Of a stretch of DNA of 64,000 nucleotides, positions 1 through 9,434 are shown in pieces. The notes under the pieces were generated by a model, which saw only the letters and a list, made by a program, of their open reading frames with translations, ran no database searches and was not told where the DNA came from. The stretch's first letter is position 1; the number at the start of each line of letters is the position of its first letter. Origin of the DNA: Leifsonia xyli (GTDB taxonomy: Bacteria > Actinomycetota > Actinomycetes > Actinomycetales > Microbacteriaceae). The position numbers and the translations under genes are program-made. The stretch spans positions 2,852,001 to 2,916,000 of the forward strand of contig CP014761.1 of the NCBI GenBank assembly GCA_001647635.1. Reading direction: 5' to 3'.

Positions 1-1
1 C

Positions 2-741
2 GTCACCGGCGCCAGCCGCGGCATCGGCCTCGCCATCGTCCGCGCCCTCCTCCGGGAGGGCGTCTCCGTCGTCGGGATCGCGCGGAAGGGGACGCCGGAC
101 ACGGCGGCCGCCGAGCGCGACGGCGACTTCCGGCTCGTCGAGGCCGACCTCGGGGAGAGGACGGCATCCTCGCCGCCGCCGCCCAGCTCGACGGCCCGGT
201 CGACCTCCTGGTCAACAACGTGGGGTCGGCGCCGCCGCGGCCCGGCGGATTCCCCAGCATCACCGACGAGCAGTGGACGGGCACCTACGCCCTCAACGCG
301 CTCGCCGCCGTGCGGACCACGCGCGCGCTGTTCGACCGCATCCCCGACGGCGGATCGGTCGTGAACATCGTCTCGGAGAACGCGATCCTCGCCGACCCGC
401 TCGTCATGGATTACAGCGCGGCCAAAGCGGCGCTGCTCAGCTTCACGAAGTCGCTGTCCAAGGAGCTCGGGCCGCGCGGCATCCGGGTGAACTCGATCAG
501 CCCCGGGCCGGTCGCTACCGATCTGTGGCTCGGCGACGGCGGCGTGGCCCGCACCGTCGCGGCGGCCACGGGCGGCGACCCCGACGCCGTGAAGCACGGC
601 GCGGAGGCGTCGATGCCGACGGGTCGCTTCACCACACCGGACGAGGTGGCCGCGCTGACCGTGATGCTGGCCAGTCCTCTGCTCGGCAACCTGACGGGTT
701 CCGACGTCGTGATCGACGGCGGCCTGCGCCAGACGATGTGA
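2..741 (+). CDS. SDR-family NAD(P)-dependent oxidoreductase, 5' partial, apparent frameshift
   Basis: Classical short-chain dehydrogenase/reductase, cut at its N-terminus by the window edge. The first codons give VTGASRGIG, the Gly-rich dinucleotide-binding motif. NNVG (usually NNAG) is at about 214-225. The catalytic Ser (codon 373-375), Tyr (412-414) and Lys (424-426, YSAAK) are present, and the C-terminus ends in the usual VIDGG pattern. The reading frame changes near the G run at 152-155: upstream codons start at position 2 modulo 3, downstream at 1 modulo 3. Restoring one G gives a continuous protein of about 246 residues, normal for the family. The substrate cannot be told from sequence. 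It converges on the GNAT gene with only a few bases between stop codons. Confidence 0.85.
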   Translation, partial: HRRQPRHRPRHRPRPPPGGRLRRRDRAEGDAGHGGRRARRRLPARRGRPRGEDGILAAAAQLDGPVDLLVNNVGSAPPRPGGFPSITDEQWTGTYALNALAAVRTTRALFDRIPDGGSVVNIVSENAILADPLVMDYSAAKAALLSFTKSLSKELGPRGIRVNSISPGPVATDLWLGDGGVARTVAAATGGDPDAVKHGAEASMPTGRFTTPDEVAALTVMLASPLLGNLTGSDVVIDGGLRQTM

Positions 742-744
742 GGG

Positions 745-1257
745 CTACGCGGCCAGGTCGAGCACGAAGGTGAGCAGTTCGAGGCGCCGGCCGTCCGGCA
801 GCTCGATGACGCGCTCGCGTTCGCCGCGGCGGCTGAAGCCCAGCTTGCGGTAGAGGGCGTGCGCGCCGAGCATGTCCGGTCCGCTGTTGAGGACGACCGC
901 GCGAGCCCCGCGCGCGTGCGCCTGTTCGATGGCGAACTCGGTGAGCGCGATGCCGACGCCACGACCGCGGGCCGTCGGGCTCGTGGCCAGGAGGCGGAAG
1001 TACAGCTCCCCCGGTGCGATCTCGCCGTGCATGTCGAAATCCGGGCGCAGCAGCGCCACGGTGCCGACCAGTTCGCCGGTGGAGGCGTCCTCGGCGACGA
1101 AGAACTCGAACTCGCGGGTCAGCGCCTCGGGGTGCTGCAGCTCCTCGCGGTAGTTCGCCGGGAGGTCGTCGTAGTCGTGCGTGTAGGCGGCGTGCGTGAG
1201 TGCGCCGATCGCCGCGTACTCGTCGTCGGCCGCTGCCCTGATCCGGATGCCGTTCAT
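745..1257 (-). CDS. GNAT-family N-acetyltransferase
   Basis: A 170-residue single-domain GNAT protein that would transfer an acetyl group from acetyl-CoA to an unknown amine. The acetyl-CoA pyrophosphate-binding motif is visible mid-protein as TARGRGVGIAL. It is followed by an Asn and by the C-terminal HALYRKLGF segment (Tyr and GF typical of motif B). The ATG at 1255-1257 gives a start just before the first beta strand; a few upstream in-frame codons (VTVNT) could add residues. The gene lies downstream of a hairpin terminator (1282-1315) that separates it from the wall-protein gene on the same strand, so it probably has its own transcript. Many actinobacterial GNATs modify antibiotics, amino acids or protein N-termini; none can be preferred here. 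Confidence 0.85.
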   Translation of the reverse strand: MNGIRIRAAADDEYAAIGALTHAAYTHDYDDLPANYREELQHPEALTREFEFFVAEDASTGELVGTVALLRPDFDMHGEIAPGELYFRLLATSPTARGRGVGIALTEFAIEQAHARGARAVVLNSGPDMLGAHALYRKLGFSRRGERERVIELPDGRRLELLTFVLDLAA

Positions 1258-1281
1258 CGTGTTCACCGTAACGGACAAGCG

Positions 1282-1315
1282 CGGAGGGGGCCGGGGCATT
1301 CCCCGACCCCCTCCG
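1282..1315 (-). terminator. GC-rich hairpin terminator after the wall-protein gene
   Basis: Fifteen-base arms 1282-1296 and 1301-1315 pair with one G-T wobble around a CATT loop. It sits 11 bases beyond the stop codon of the minus-strand lamin-tail gene. There is no long T tract, so this may be an actinobacterial terminator without a U tail. Confidence 0.6.
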
Positions 1316-1325
1316 ACGCGTGCCG

Positions 1326-3946
1326 TTATTCGGCGCGCATCCGGCGACGAACGGCGAACAGGGCGCCACCGCCGACGAGCAGCGCGAGGGCGATGCCGAT
1401 CGGCGCGAGCGGGGCGGTCGAACCGGTCGACGCGAGCGCGCCTGGGTCGCCCGCGGCGGTCGCCGCCGCAGCCGTCACGGTGATCGCGGCCGACGCGACG
1501 ACCGTGCCGCCGACGGAGGCCGTGACCGTGTGCGCTCCGGCCGGCACGCTCGGCACCGAGAACGAGAAGGTCAGCGTGCCGTCGGGCGCCACCGTCGCCG
1601 TGCCCAGCGCCACGGGGGTCGAGTTGAACACGAACGACACCTGCGTGCCAGGGGTGAAGTGGCTGCCGGTGGCCGTGATCCGGTCGCCGACCTGCGCCGA
1701 GCCGAGCGACAGGCTGAGGGCCGCCGCCGGGGTGCCCGGGTCGGAGACGCCCTGCGCGCCCAGCTGCAGGTCGCACGAGATCCGTCCGCTGTAGAGGGCG
1801 TGGCCCTCGGTCGCGCTGCCGGGGCCGGCGCCGTAGACGCCGTCATCCGACCACAGCACCTCCCTGGTCCCGCCCGCGCAGGTCGAGCTCGGCGCGAGCG
1901 CGAAGCCCTCGAGGTTGTTCACCGGCAGGCCGGCCGGCTTGCCGTAGACGACCTGCGGCACGATCGCGCCGACGCCGTCCACCTTCAGCACTGTGGAGGC
2001 GACGCCGCAGGTGTTGTCGCAGAGCGCCCAGATACGCTGGGTGTCCGCGTCGAACTGCACGTCCATGACGTGGCCCATCTTCGTGTCGACCACGGCGACG
2101 CGGTGGAAGCTGTGGTCGCTGTTGAGCGCGTATGCGTACAGCTTGCCGTCGTTCTCGAGCGCCGCGAAGTACAGTCCGGTGCCGTGCAACGGGTAGTCCG
2201 CCGGCTTGTAGGTCTTCCCGGTGGACTGGTCCACGAAGCCGTTCCCGGTCAGGTAGGAGTCCGGCACGAAGGTGACGCCCTCGAAGCCGAGGTTGGCCTC
2301 CGTCTTGTTGCCCGCGTGCAACTCCGGGAACTCCGCCGTCAGGTTCCACTGGTCGGTGGCGACCAGCGGTGTCGCCGACGAGGTGGGGTCGATGCGCAGG
2401 ATGGAGTTGAGCGGGTTCGTGTTGGACGCGTTGTTGCGCTCGGTCGTGACGTAGAGCGCTCCGTCCGGGCCGACCGTCAGGCCTTCGGAGTCCGGCTGGT
2501 TCGTCGCGGTATCGGTGCTGCCCGGGAAGAAGATCTGCTTGCCGGCGCCCCAGCCGTTCGCCGTGTCGGAGACCCACACGCCGCCCTGCTTGACCATGCG
2601 GAACACCCAGCTTTTGTTCTTGACGCTGTAGAGCACGCTCGGGTTCTTCGGGTCGAAGACCAGGCCGCTGACGTCGCGGCCCTCGGGGCCGGTCGTGGTC
2701 TCCCACGCGCACAGGCCATCGGCCACCGCGACCGTGCCGCTGCCCGGCCACGCGACCGGAGTCTGCGCGCCGGCGGAGAGCGTCCCGGTGCCGGACGGCG
2801 CCTCCGGCTGGCAGGTCAGCGTCTGACCACCGCCGGCATTGCCGTCGGCCGGGTTGGTGAGGACGTCCTGGCAGGCCGCTGCGTTGGACGCGCCGAAGCT
2901 CTTCGCCGCGACCGAGGCGAAGGCGCCGGTGCCGTCGGGGCAGCGGGCGTACGCGCCCGCGCCGAAGCCGTTGGTCTCGTCCGTGCCGGCTTCGCCCGCC
3001 GTGTAGTCGACGGAGTCGACCAGGGTGGTGCCGTCCGGGAGGTACAGCCGCACCCCGTCGCCGCCGCTGCCGAGTCCCTTCGTGGACGAGAAGTAGACGT
3101 AGCCGTGGGCCGGGACGACCGTCGTCGGTGTCCCGTCGGCCAGCGTCGCGGAGAACGCCGCGGGGCGGAGGCGCTGCTGTCGACCTGCAGCCACCCGGTG
3201 ATGTCGACATCCGACGCGCTGCTGTTGAACAGCTCGACCGCATCCTGGACCGGCGTCGCGGTGTTGTCGGACGACACCTCGTTGATGTGGATGCTCTTCC
3301 ACGCGGGAGCCGGAGCGAACCGGCTGGTCCCGGGCGACCCGATGTCGCCGGAGACGGACGTCCACGACTGCTCGGCGTCACCCGCGGCGGACAGCTGCCA
3401 CTGTGACGCGTCGTTCGCCCCGAGGGCGGTCGCGGTGATCGGGATGCCCGACTTCCTCTGGGTGCGTGGCCCCTTGGCGGCGCCGGTGCCCTGGTCGTTG
3501 TAGGTGAGCCGGTCGACGAGGTTCGCGACCGCGTCCGGTCCGTCGAACAGGTTGATCTCGTCCGCGCGCCCCAGTCCCGTCGTGTTGCCGGGGAGGATCT
3601 TCACCTGCGACCCGAGCCTCCACTCGGCCCGGAACGCGGCATCCGTCGACTCGGTGATGATCGCCGACTCGCCGGGCGCCAGCGTCCCGAGGCTGTCGAG
3701 CGGCACCGTCCCCGGCGTCTCGCTGTCGTCGTCGAACGACCAGCCGGTGAGGTCGACCGGGGTCGATCCGAGGTTGGTGAACTCGACGAACTCGCCGCCG
3801 GTGGTGCCGGGTCCGTACATCCACTCGGTGATGCGCACGTCGGGGGTCCCGGCGGCCTGGGCGGCCGTCGGGAGGGCGAACGCCAGGGTGCCGGCGGTCG
3901 CGGTGGCGGCGAGGACCGCCACGGCTCGGGTTCTGAGAAGTCGCAT
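1326..3946 (-). CDS. Secreted wall-anchored lamin-tail-domain / phytase-like protein, apparent frameshift
   Basis: Predicted 873 residues after repair of one frameshift. A Sec signal peptide (about residues 1-31, ending near AQAAG) is followed by a lamin-tail domain (RITEWMYGP, FVEFTNLG, LTGWSF). A second lamin-tail domain follows (INEVSSDN, VELFNSS). A long beta-propeller-like region then resembles the esterase-like phytase family (GLVFDPKNP, SEGLTVGPDGALYV, FEGVTFVPD). Next come an Ig-like domain, a LASTG sorting motif near residue 838, a hydrophobic helix and an Arg-rich tail, so it is likely attached by a class-E-type sortase. The break is at the G run 3162-3165, where one missing C on the coding strand joins the second lamin-tail domain to the rest. 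I chose the ATG at 3944-3946 because it directly precedes the signal peptide; a GTG at 3986-3988 is less likely. PHO-box-like repeats upstream suggest a role in phosphate scavenging. Confidence 0.8.
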
Positions 3947-3991
3947 AGAAATCGAACGTAATGACGTGTGCGGTACGGCCGGCGACACGGA

Positions 3992-4009
3992 GGTGAACGG
4001 CCGGCGAAC
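3992..4009 (-). promoter_or_regulatory. PHO-box-like direct repeats upstream of the lamin-tail gene
   Basis: On the minus strand two 7-mers, GTTCACC (3992-3998) and GTTCGCC (4003-4009), start exactly 11 bases apart. Eleven-base direct-repeat units with a GTTCACC core are the known actinomycete PhoP-binding arrangement. Assignment to PhoP here is inference. Confidence 0.5.
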
Positions 4010-4037
4010 GCCGGACCTGAGAGGGCTCGCAGGAGCC

Positions 4038-4077
4038 GTTCACCGTGACGTCGTGCGCGGTTCACCGGGCCGTCGCC
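4038..4077 (+). promoter_or_regulatory. PHO-box-like direct repeats upstream of the metallophosphoesterase
   Basis: GTTCACC occurs at 4038-4044 and again at 4060-4066, 22 bases (two 11-base units) apart. A weaker unit, CGTCGCC, lies at 4071-4077. The repeats are on the strand of the downstream secreted phosphoesterase, whose start is 56 bases further on. Confidence 0.55.
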
Positions 4078-4133
4078 GTGCGCTTCCAGCCTGTCGCGGG
4101 GTGGTCGTTCCACCCCCGAACGAGGAGGATCGG

Positions 4134-5321
4134 ATGCGCACTCGAACCCGCAGGCTCTCGCTGATCGCCGCCGCCGTCGTCGCGGCCTCGATCCTGGGAA
4201 CGGCGGCCGCCGTGGCCGCGCCCGGCATCGGAGGCGACTGGCCGTACCAGAGCAAGGCCCACGGGCCCGACGCCAAGGACTTCACCCTGGCGGCGGTCGG
4301 CGACATCGCGTGCGAGCCGGACGACCCGGACAACGCCGCCACCCCGTCCTCGTTGAAGTGCGGCAGCCCGAGCCTCGGCGGCTACGACGCCGAGTTCGCG
4401 ACGGCGAAGCAGGCGGACGCCATGAAGCCGGATGCGGTGGCCCTCCTCGGCGACGAGCAGTACGAGGTCGGGAAGCTAAGCGACTTCGAGGGCTCGTTCG
4501 AGCAGGCGTGGGGCGGACTGAAGTTCCTGGAGCACCCGGCGCCGGGCAACCACGAGTACTACGCCTACACGAAGAAGGGCGACAATGAGGCCGGCCAGAA
4601 CGGTGCCGGCTACTTCGCCTACTTCAACGGCCACGACCAGTCCGGCACGCCGAACACCGCGGGCCAGGCCGGCGACGACACGGCGGCGAACCAGGGCTGG
4701 TACTCCTACGACCTCGGCAACTGGCACATCATCTCGTTGAACGTCGAGTGCAACTCCCCGGCCTTCGGCAACGACTGCTCCACCACCGACCAGGGCCTGC
4801 TCGCGCAGGAGACCCGCTGGCTGGCCCAGGACCTGAAGAGCAACCAGCAGCAGTGCACGCTCGCCTACTGGCACCAGCCGACGTTCAGCGCGACCACCGC
4901 GTCCACCGCCACGCTCCCGGCGTCCGCGCCCGGAGCCGGCGGCCAGGAGGGACAGGTCGCCGACGCCTGGTGGAAGCTGCTGTACGCGAACCACGCCACC
5001 CTCGTCCTCAACGGCCACGAGCACGCGTACGCGCGACTCAAGCCGCTCGACCCGAACGGCGTCCCGGACGCGAAGAACGGCATCCCGGAGTTCATCATCG
5101 GCACCGGGGGCGAGGCGCTCGACACCCTCGCGAAGAACGCCGACGGCACCTTCGCGAACCCGAACGTGGTCACCGGCTACGACCAGGGCTACGGCACGAT
5201 GAAGTTCACGCTGAAGCCGAACGGGTATGCGTACTCGTACGCTCCCGCGCTGCAGGGCGCCGGGTTCCCGGCCTCGGCGCTGAACTACTCGGACGCGGGA
5301 TCGGGCACCTGCCGGCGCTGA
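4134..5321 (+). CDS. Secreted metallophosphoesterase (purple acid phosphatase-like)
   Basis: A 395-residue calcineurin-like phosphoesterase with a Sec signal peptide (about residues 1-29, Arg-rich start and cleavage near AVAAPG). The metal-binding motifs appear in order: GDIAC, LLGDEQYE, GNHEYY, WHQP and NGHEHAYAR. Together they build the dinuclear metal centre that hydrolyses phosphate esters outside the cell. AGGAGG lies 5 bases before the ATG at 4134, which fixes the start; longer upstream reading frame has no such signal. It is divergent from the lamin-tail/phytase-like wall protein, and both promoters carry PHO-box-like repeats. A phosphate-starvation-induced secreted phosphatase is the simplest reading. 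Substrate is unknown. Confidence 0.88.
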   Translation: MRTRTRRLSLIAAAVVAASILGTAAAVAAPGIGGDWPYQSKAHGPDAKDFTLAAVGDIACEPDDPDNAATPSSLKCGSPSLGGYDAEFATAKQADAMKPDAVALLGDEQYEVGKLSDFEGSFEQAWGGLKFLEHPAPGNHEYYAYTKKGDNEAGQNGAGYFAYFNGHDQSGTPNTAGQAGDDTAANQGWYSYDLGNWHIISLNVECNSPAFGNDCSTTDQGLLAQETRWLAQDLKSNQQQCTLAYWHQPTFSATTASTATLPASAPGAGGQEGQVADAWWKLLYANHATLVLNGHEHAYARLKPLDPNGVPDAKNGIPEFIIGTGGEALDTLAKNADGTFANPNVVTGYDQGYGTMKFTLKPNGYAYSYAPALQGAGFPASALNYSDAGSGTCRR

Positions 5322-5340
5322 CGCGTGCGAACCTGGAGGC

Positions 5341-6054
5341 ATGACCTCCACCGCCACCGCCCGCCAGCAGGACCTCACCCTCGTCCTGATGCTCGCCCTC
5401 ACCTTCTCGACCGGGATCGTCGACGCGGTCGGCTACCTCGGCCTCGACAAGGTGTTCGCGGGCAACATGACGGGCAACGTGGTCATCCTCGGCATGGCGC
5501 TGGTCGGCGCCGAGGGGCTGCCGTGGGTGGGGCCGCTGATCGCGCTGTTCGCGTTCATGGCCGGCGCCGTGATCGGCGGGCGGACGCTGCGCCGGGAGTC
5601 GACGGGGTGGAACACGCGGACGAGCTGGTCGTTCACCGCGACGGCCGTGGCGCTCGCCGTGCTGACGGCGACCCTCCTCCTCACCGGTGGCGTGCCGCCC
5701 AAGCCGTGGGAGCTCGCCATCACGACGCTGCTCGCGGCGACCATGGGTTTCCAGGCGGCGGTGGCGCGCCACCTCGCCGTGAAGGATGTGACGACGGTCG
5801 TCGTGACGTCGACCATCACCGGCCTGGCCGCCGACTCCCGGCTGGCCGGCGGGACGGGCCAGCCGTGGCGGCGGCGTGCGGCCGCGGTCGCGCTGATCGC
5901 CCTGGGCGCGCTGGTCGGAGCAGCGCTGCTGCGCGTCCACATCGCGGTGCCGCTCGGCCTCGCCGCCGTGATCAGCGGTGCGGCCGCCGTCTTGGGGCAT
6001 CTCGCCGCGCACGAGGGCCGCGGCGAGCCCGCGCCCGCCGCGGCGAACGGCTGA
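5341..6054 (+). CDS. DUF1275 (YoaK-like) membrane protein
   Basis: A 237-residue integral membrane protein with about six hydrophobic helices. It shows the DUF1275 signature: an early STGIVDAVGYL segment and FAGNMTGNVV, then a conserved AVKDVTTVVVT-type segment after mid-protein. No biochemical role is established for the family. The ATG at 5341 follows a GGAGG with only one base of spacing, so initiation may be weak or actually begin at a nearby internal Met (residue 17). It starts 19 bases after the phosphoesterase stop and could share its transcript. It converges on the permease gene. Confidence 0.8.
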   Translation: MTSTATARQQDLTLVLMLALTFSTGIVDAVGYLGLDKVFAGNMTGNVVILGMALVGAEGLPWVGPLIALFAFMAGAVIGGRTLRRESTGWNTRTSWSFTATAVALAVLTATLLLTGGVPPKPWELAITTLLAATMGFQAAVARHLAVKDVTTVVVTSTITGLAADSRLAGGTGQPWRRRAAAVALIALGALVGAALLRVHIAVPLGLAAVISGAAAVLGHLAAHEGRGEPAPAAANG

Positions 6055-6057
6055 TCG

Positions 6058-7455
6058 TCAGCGCACCTCTGACGGCGCCCCCTCGCGCGTGATGATCGCG
6101 GCGTCCCCGTCCTCGTCCAGCTTCACCCGCAGCGGCTTGCGGAACGCCCGCGTCACGACCAGCAGCGTGATGATGCCGATCGTCAGCCACACCAGGCCGT
6201 AGGTGAGGGCGTCGAGGTGCAGGTTCGCCCACAGAACGCCGGTGAGCAGCATGCCGATCCCCGGCAGCACGATGTTGCGGACGATGTTCCTTCCGCCGCG
6301 GAACTCCTTCCGGCGCAGCGCGAAGTGGATGATGACCGTCGCGTTGACGACGGTGAAGGCGATGAGCGCTCCGAAGTTGATCATCGACGAGACGAACTCG
6401 AGCGTGAACGCTGCCGCAAGCAGCGACACCGCTCCGACCAGCAGCACGGCGGTCGCCGGCGTGCGGAAGCGCGGGTGGATGTACGAGAGGGTCCGCGAGA
6501 CACGGCCGCTGCCGTTGCGCGCCATGACATAGATCATGCGCGAGACGCTCGCGTGCGAGGCCAGGCTGGACGCGACCGCTGCGGCGACGGCGGCCGAGAC
6601 GAAGAGGATCTGGAACAGCATCCCGCCGGTCTTCATGGCGATCTCGGGCAGGGTGTCGTCAGTGAAGTGGAAGCCCGCCATCGTGGGGAAGCGCGACTGG
6701 GCGAACCAGGCGGCGACGACGAAGATGGCGCCGCCGATCATCAGCGCGAGAACGATCGCCCGTGGGACCGTCTTGGTGTCCTTCGCCTCCTCGGTGTACA
6801 TCGTGATGGCGTCGAAGCCGATGAACGAGAAGCACACCACCGTCGCCCCGCCGATCACCGCGGCCAGGTGCACCCCGGAGTGGAACAGCGGCGCGAGACT
6901 GAAGGCGGTGCCGTTGCCCGCGCCCCCGCTCAGCGCCGTCCAGGTCAGAGCCACGAACACGGCGATCAGCACGATCTGGAACACGACCAGGATGCCGTTC
7001 ACCCGCGACGTCGACGACATGCTGAACAGGTTCATCGCCGTGATCACCGCGACGTAGCCGACCACCCAGATCCACCCCGGAACCTGCGGGAAGAACGACT
7101 CCAGGTACAGCCGCACGATGAGCGCGTTCACCAGCGGCAGCAGCAGGTAGTCGAGCAGTGACGACCAGCCGACGAGGAAGCCGACGTTCGGGTGGATGGT
7201 CTCCGACGCGTACGTGTACGCCGACCCCGCAGAGGGGAAGACCCGCGTCATCCGTCCGTAGCTGATCGCGGTGAACACCATCGCCACGAGCGCGAAGAGG
7301 TAGGCGGACGGCACGACGCCGTTCGTCTCGCCGGTGACGATGCCGAAGGTGTCGAACACGGTCATGGGCGTCATGTAGCCGAGGCCGAGTCCGACGATCG
7401 CCCAGAGGCCGAGGGATCGCCGCAGTTTCGCGGGTGCGGATGCAGTGGTGGACAC
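6058..7455 (-). CDS. APC-superfamily amino acid/polyamine permease, putative putrescine importer
   Basis: A 465-residue APC transporter with about twelve membrane helices. The first helix contains the family motif GLGLGYMTPM and the consensus region near FSFIGFDAITMYTEEAKD. The closest type I can recall is the PuuP-like putrescine permease group. It is divergent from a putrescine oxidase gene across a 159-base shared promoter region, so uptake of putrescine or another diamine for the oxidase is a good inference. The specificity is not proven by any residue I can point to. GGAG lies upstream of the ATG at 7455. Confidence 0.8.
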   Translation of the reverse strand: MSTTASAPAKLRRSLGLWAIVGLGLGYMTPMTVFDTFGIVTGETNGVVPSAYLFALVAMVFTAISYGRMTRVFPSAGSAYTYASETIHPNVGFLVGWSSLLDYLLLPLVNALIVRLYLESFFPQVPGWIWVVGYVAVITAMNLFSMSSTSRVNGILVVFQIVLIAVFVALTWTALSGGAGNGTAFSLAPLFHSGVHLAAVIGGATVVCFSFIGFDAITMYTEEAKDTKTVPRAIVLALMIGGAIFVVAAWFAQSRFPTMAGFHFTDDTLPEIAMKTGGMLFQILFVSAAVAAAVASSLASHASVSRMIYVMARNGSGRVSRTLSYIHPRFRTPATAVLLVGAVSLLAAAFTLEFVSSMINFGALIAFTVVNATVIIHFALRRKEFRGGRNIVRNIVLPGIGMLLTGVLWANLHLDALTYGLVWLTIGIITLLVVTRAFRKPLRVKLDEDGDAAIITREGAPSEVR

Positions 7456-7614
7456 GCGAGCTCCTTCGCTCTTGTTCGGGGTCGGGCCATCGTAAACCCG
7501 TCCGCTACGAAATCCGAATCGAGAGCGGAGGATAACAGGGGTAAAAGCGACAAATCGCTATCGATTCAGTCGCCAAAATGGATTTTCACTGCCGATTCCG
7601 CTAATGTGCCCGGC
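7456..7614. promoter_or_regulatory. Divergent permease/putrescine oxidase promoter region; leaderless puo start
   Basis: This 159-base region is unusually AT-rich for the window. For puo, TAATGT at 7602-7607 looks like a -10 box ending only 7 bases before the ATG at 7615, and no Shine-Dalgarno sequence is seen, so a leaderless transcript is likely. No clear operator palindrome was found. Confidence 0.45.
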
Positions 7615-8976
7615 ATGACCACCATCGAACGGGACGTCGTCATCATCGGCGCCGGAGCCTCCGGCCTCACCGCCGCCACCGAACTCGTCAAGGCAGGACT
7701 CACGGTCGCCGTGCTCGAGGCGCGCGACCGCGTAGGCGGCCGGCTGTGGACCGACGACATCGACGGCGCGACCCTCGAGATCGGCGGCCAGTGGGTGTCG
7801 CCCGACCAGGACGCGCTGATCGGCACGCTCGAAGAGCTCGGGCTCGAGACGTACTCGCGCTACCGCGAGGGCATCAACATCTATCTGGGCGAGAACGGCG
7901 AGCGCCGCACCTTCGAGGGCGAGATCTTCCCGGTCGCCCCGGCCACCGAGAAGGAGATCGTCGGACTGATCGACCGGCTGGACGCCCTCGTCGCCGAGAT
8001 CGACCCGGACCGTCCGTGGGCGCATCCCCGCGCCAAGGAGCTCGACGAGATCTCGTTCCGCCGCTGGTTGGAGACGCAGACGGACGACGAGGAGGCGCGG
8101 CGCAACATCGGCATGTTCATCGCCGGCGCCATGCTCACCAAGCCGGCCCACGCGTTCTCCGCGCTGCAGGCGCTGCTCATGGCGGCCAGCGCCGGGAGCT
8201 TCTCGAACCTGGTGGATGCGGACTTCATCCTCGACAAGCGCGTCAAGGGCGGCCTCCAGCAGGTCCCGCTGCTCCTCGCCGAGCGCCTCGGCGACGACGT
8301 GCACCTGAACGCGCCGGTGCGGACCCTTCGCTGGGACGAGACCGGCGTCACCGCCATCGCCGACGGCGTGGAGGTGCGCGCACGATTCGCGATCCTGGCC
8401 GTTCCGCCGGTCCTCATCAGCCGCATCTCGTACGACCCGCCGCTGCCGCGCCGCCAGCAGCAGCTGCACCAGCACCTGTCGATGGGCTTCGTCATCAAGG
8501 TGCACGCGGTCTACGAGACGCCGTTCTGGCGCGACCTCGGCTACAGCGGCACCGCGTTCAGCCCGTACGAGCTCGTCCACGAGGCGTACGACAACAGCTA
8601 CGACGGCGACCCGCGCGGCACACTGGTCGGCTTCGTCTCCGATGAGGCGGCCGACGACGTGTTCCGGCTGACCCCGGAGGAGCGCAAGGCCCGCATCCTC
8701 GAGTCGCTGTCGCACTACTACGGCGAGCACGCGCTGAACCCGGTCGTCTACTACGAGAGCGACTGGGGCAGCGAGGAGTGGACGCGCGGCGCCTACGCCG
8801 CGAGCTTCGACATGGGCGGCCTGGCGCGCTACGGCGCCGACCTGCGCACGCCGGTCGGCCCCATCCACTTCTCCTGCAGCGACATGGCGGGCAAGGGCTA
8901 CCAGCACGTCGATGGCGCGATCCGTGTCGGCCGCGAGACCGCCGCCGCGATCATCGGGGCGCTGCTGCCCGCGTAG
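7615..8976 (+). CDS. puo: Putrescine oxidase (flavin monoamine oxidase family)
   Basis: A 453-residue FAD amine oxidase. The dinucleotide-binding GAGASG is at residues 12-17, followed by EARDRVGGR and GGQWVSPDQ. Long segments such as MLTKPAHAFSALQA, GSEEWTRG and TPVGPIHFSCSD match what I recall of Rhodococcus putrescine oxidase, including the C-terminal YQHVDGA flavin-binding strand. It would oxidize putrescine to 4-aminobutanal with release of ammonia and hydrogen peroxide, in the cytoplasm (no signal peptide). The divergent permease probably supplies substrate. GabT-GabD further along the window could finish the route from 4-aminobutyrate, although an aminobutanal dehydrogenase is not evident. 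A catalase at 49.5 kb could handle the peroxide. Confidence 0.88.
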   Translation: MTTIERDVVIIGAGASGLTAATELVKAGLTVAVLEARDRVGGRLWTDDIDGATLEIGGQWVSPDQDALIGTLEELGLETYSRYREGINIYLGENGERRTFEGEIFPVAPATEKEIVGLIDRLDALVAEIDPDRPWAHPRAKELDEISFRRWLETQTDDEEARRNIGMFIAGAMLTKPAHAFSALQALLMAASAGSFSNLVDADFILDKRVKGGLQQVPLLLAERLGDDVHLNAPVRTLRWDETGVTAIADGVEVRARFAILAVPPVLISRISYDPPLPRRQQQLHQHLSMGFVIKVHAVYETPFWRDLGYSGTAFSPYELVHEAYDNSYDGDPRGTLVGFVSDEAADDVFRLTPEERKARILESLSHYYGEHALNPVVYYESDWGSEEWTRGAYAASFDMGGLARYGADLRTPVGPIHFSCSDMAGKGYQHVDGAIRVGRETAAAIIGALLPA

Positions 8977-8995
8977 CGGGCCGTCCGTCGTCGCA

Positions 8996-9082
8996 TAATG
9001 CAGGAGATTCGGCGCGATCGCGTCCGAATCTCCTGCCCCACCGCTTCCCGTCGGAGATCCGAAGCGCTTTCTCCTGCGTTAT
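8996..9082. repeat. Nested inverted repeats between puo and the small Cys/His gene
   Basis: GCAGGAGATTCGG (9000-9012) pairs perfectly with 9024-9036. An outer copy of the same box, 8996-9008, also pairs with 9070-9082 with one mismatch, so three GCAGGAGA boxes lie in 87 bases. It may act as the puo terminator or an alternative-fold regulatory element; there is no T tract. Confidence 0.5.
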
Positions 9083-9107
9083 CACGGGCGTAGCGGAGAA
9101 TCGGGGC

Positions 9108-9431
9108 ATGGAGCCTCGCTACTGTCCCAGCCGCCGCGGCGGGCGCCCGTGCACCAGGCCGCCGGGCCATCCCGGCCTGCACCGCTACCAGGGCGCGATG
9201 TGGTCGGACGCGGGAGCCGATCCCGCCCGCTGCCCCGGCTCGGGCGAGCCTGCCGAACCGGCCGTCGCCCTCGACGACGGCTGGCCCGACGGGCGCGCGG
9301 CGTGCCCGCACTGTCAGCACTTCATCCCGCTGGCCGACGGGCGCCTGGTGGAGCACGACACGACCGACCCCGACGAGGCCGACGACGAGATCGCCCACCG
9401 CCGCGCCTGGTTCAACGCGCACGGCTGGTAG
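9108..9431 (+). CDS. Small Cys/His-containing hypothetical protein
   Basis: A 107-residue protein I do not recognise. It has an N-terminal C-rich stretch (RYCPSRRGGRPC), then PGHPGLHRYQG, and a later CPHCQHF motif, so a metal-binding knuckle is possible. The C-terminus is acidic and ends in a WFNAHGW aromatic tail. Codon use is normal for the window, which supports it as real. The ATG at 9108 has no strong Shine-Dalgarno signal. It follows the nested repeat after puo and converges on kup with three bases between stops. Confidence 0.6.
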   Translation: MEPRYCPSRRGGRPCTRPPGHPGLHRYQGAMWSDAGADPARCPGSGEPAEPAVALDDGWPDGRAACPHCQHFIPLADGRLVEHDTTDPDEADDEIAHRRAWFNAHGW

Positions 9432-9434
9432 CAA

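Noticed and set aside
1320..3503. Very long open frame antisense to the lamin-tail wall gene
   Set aside because: It is Arg/Ala-rich without recognisable domains and mirrors the third-position GC bias of the real gene; typical shadow in high-GC DNA.
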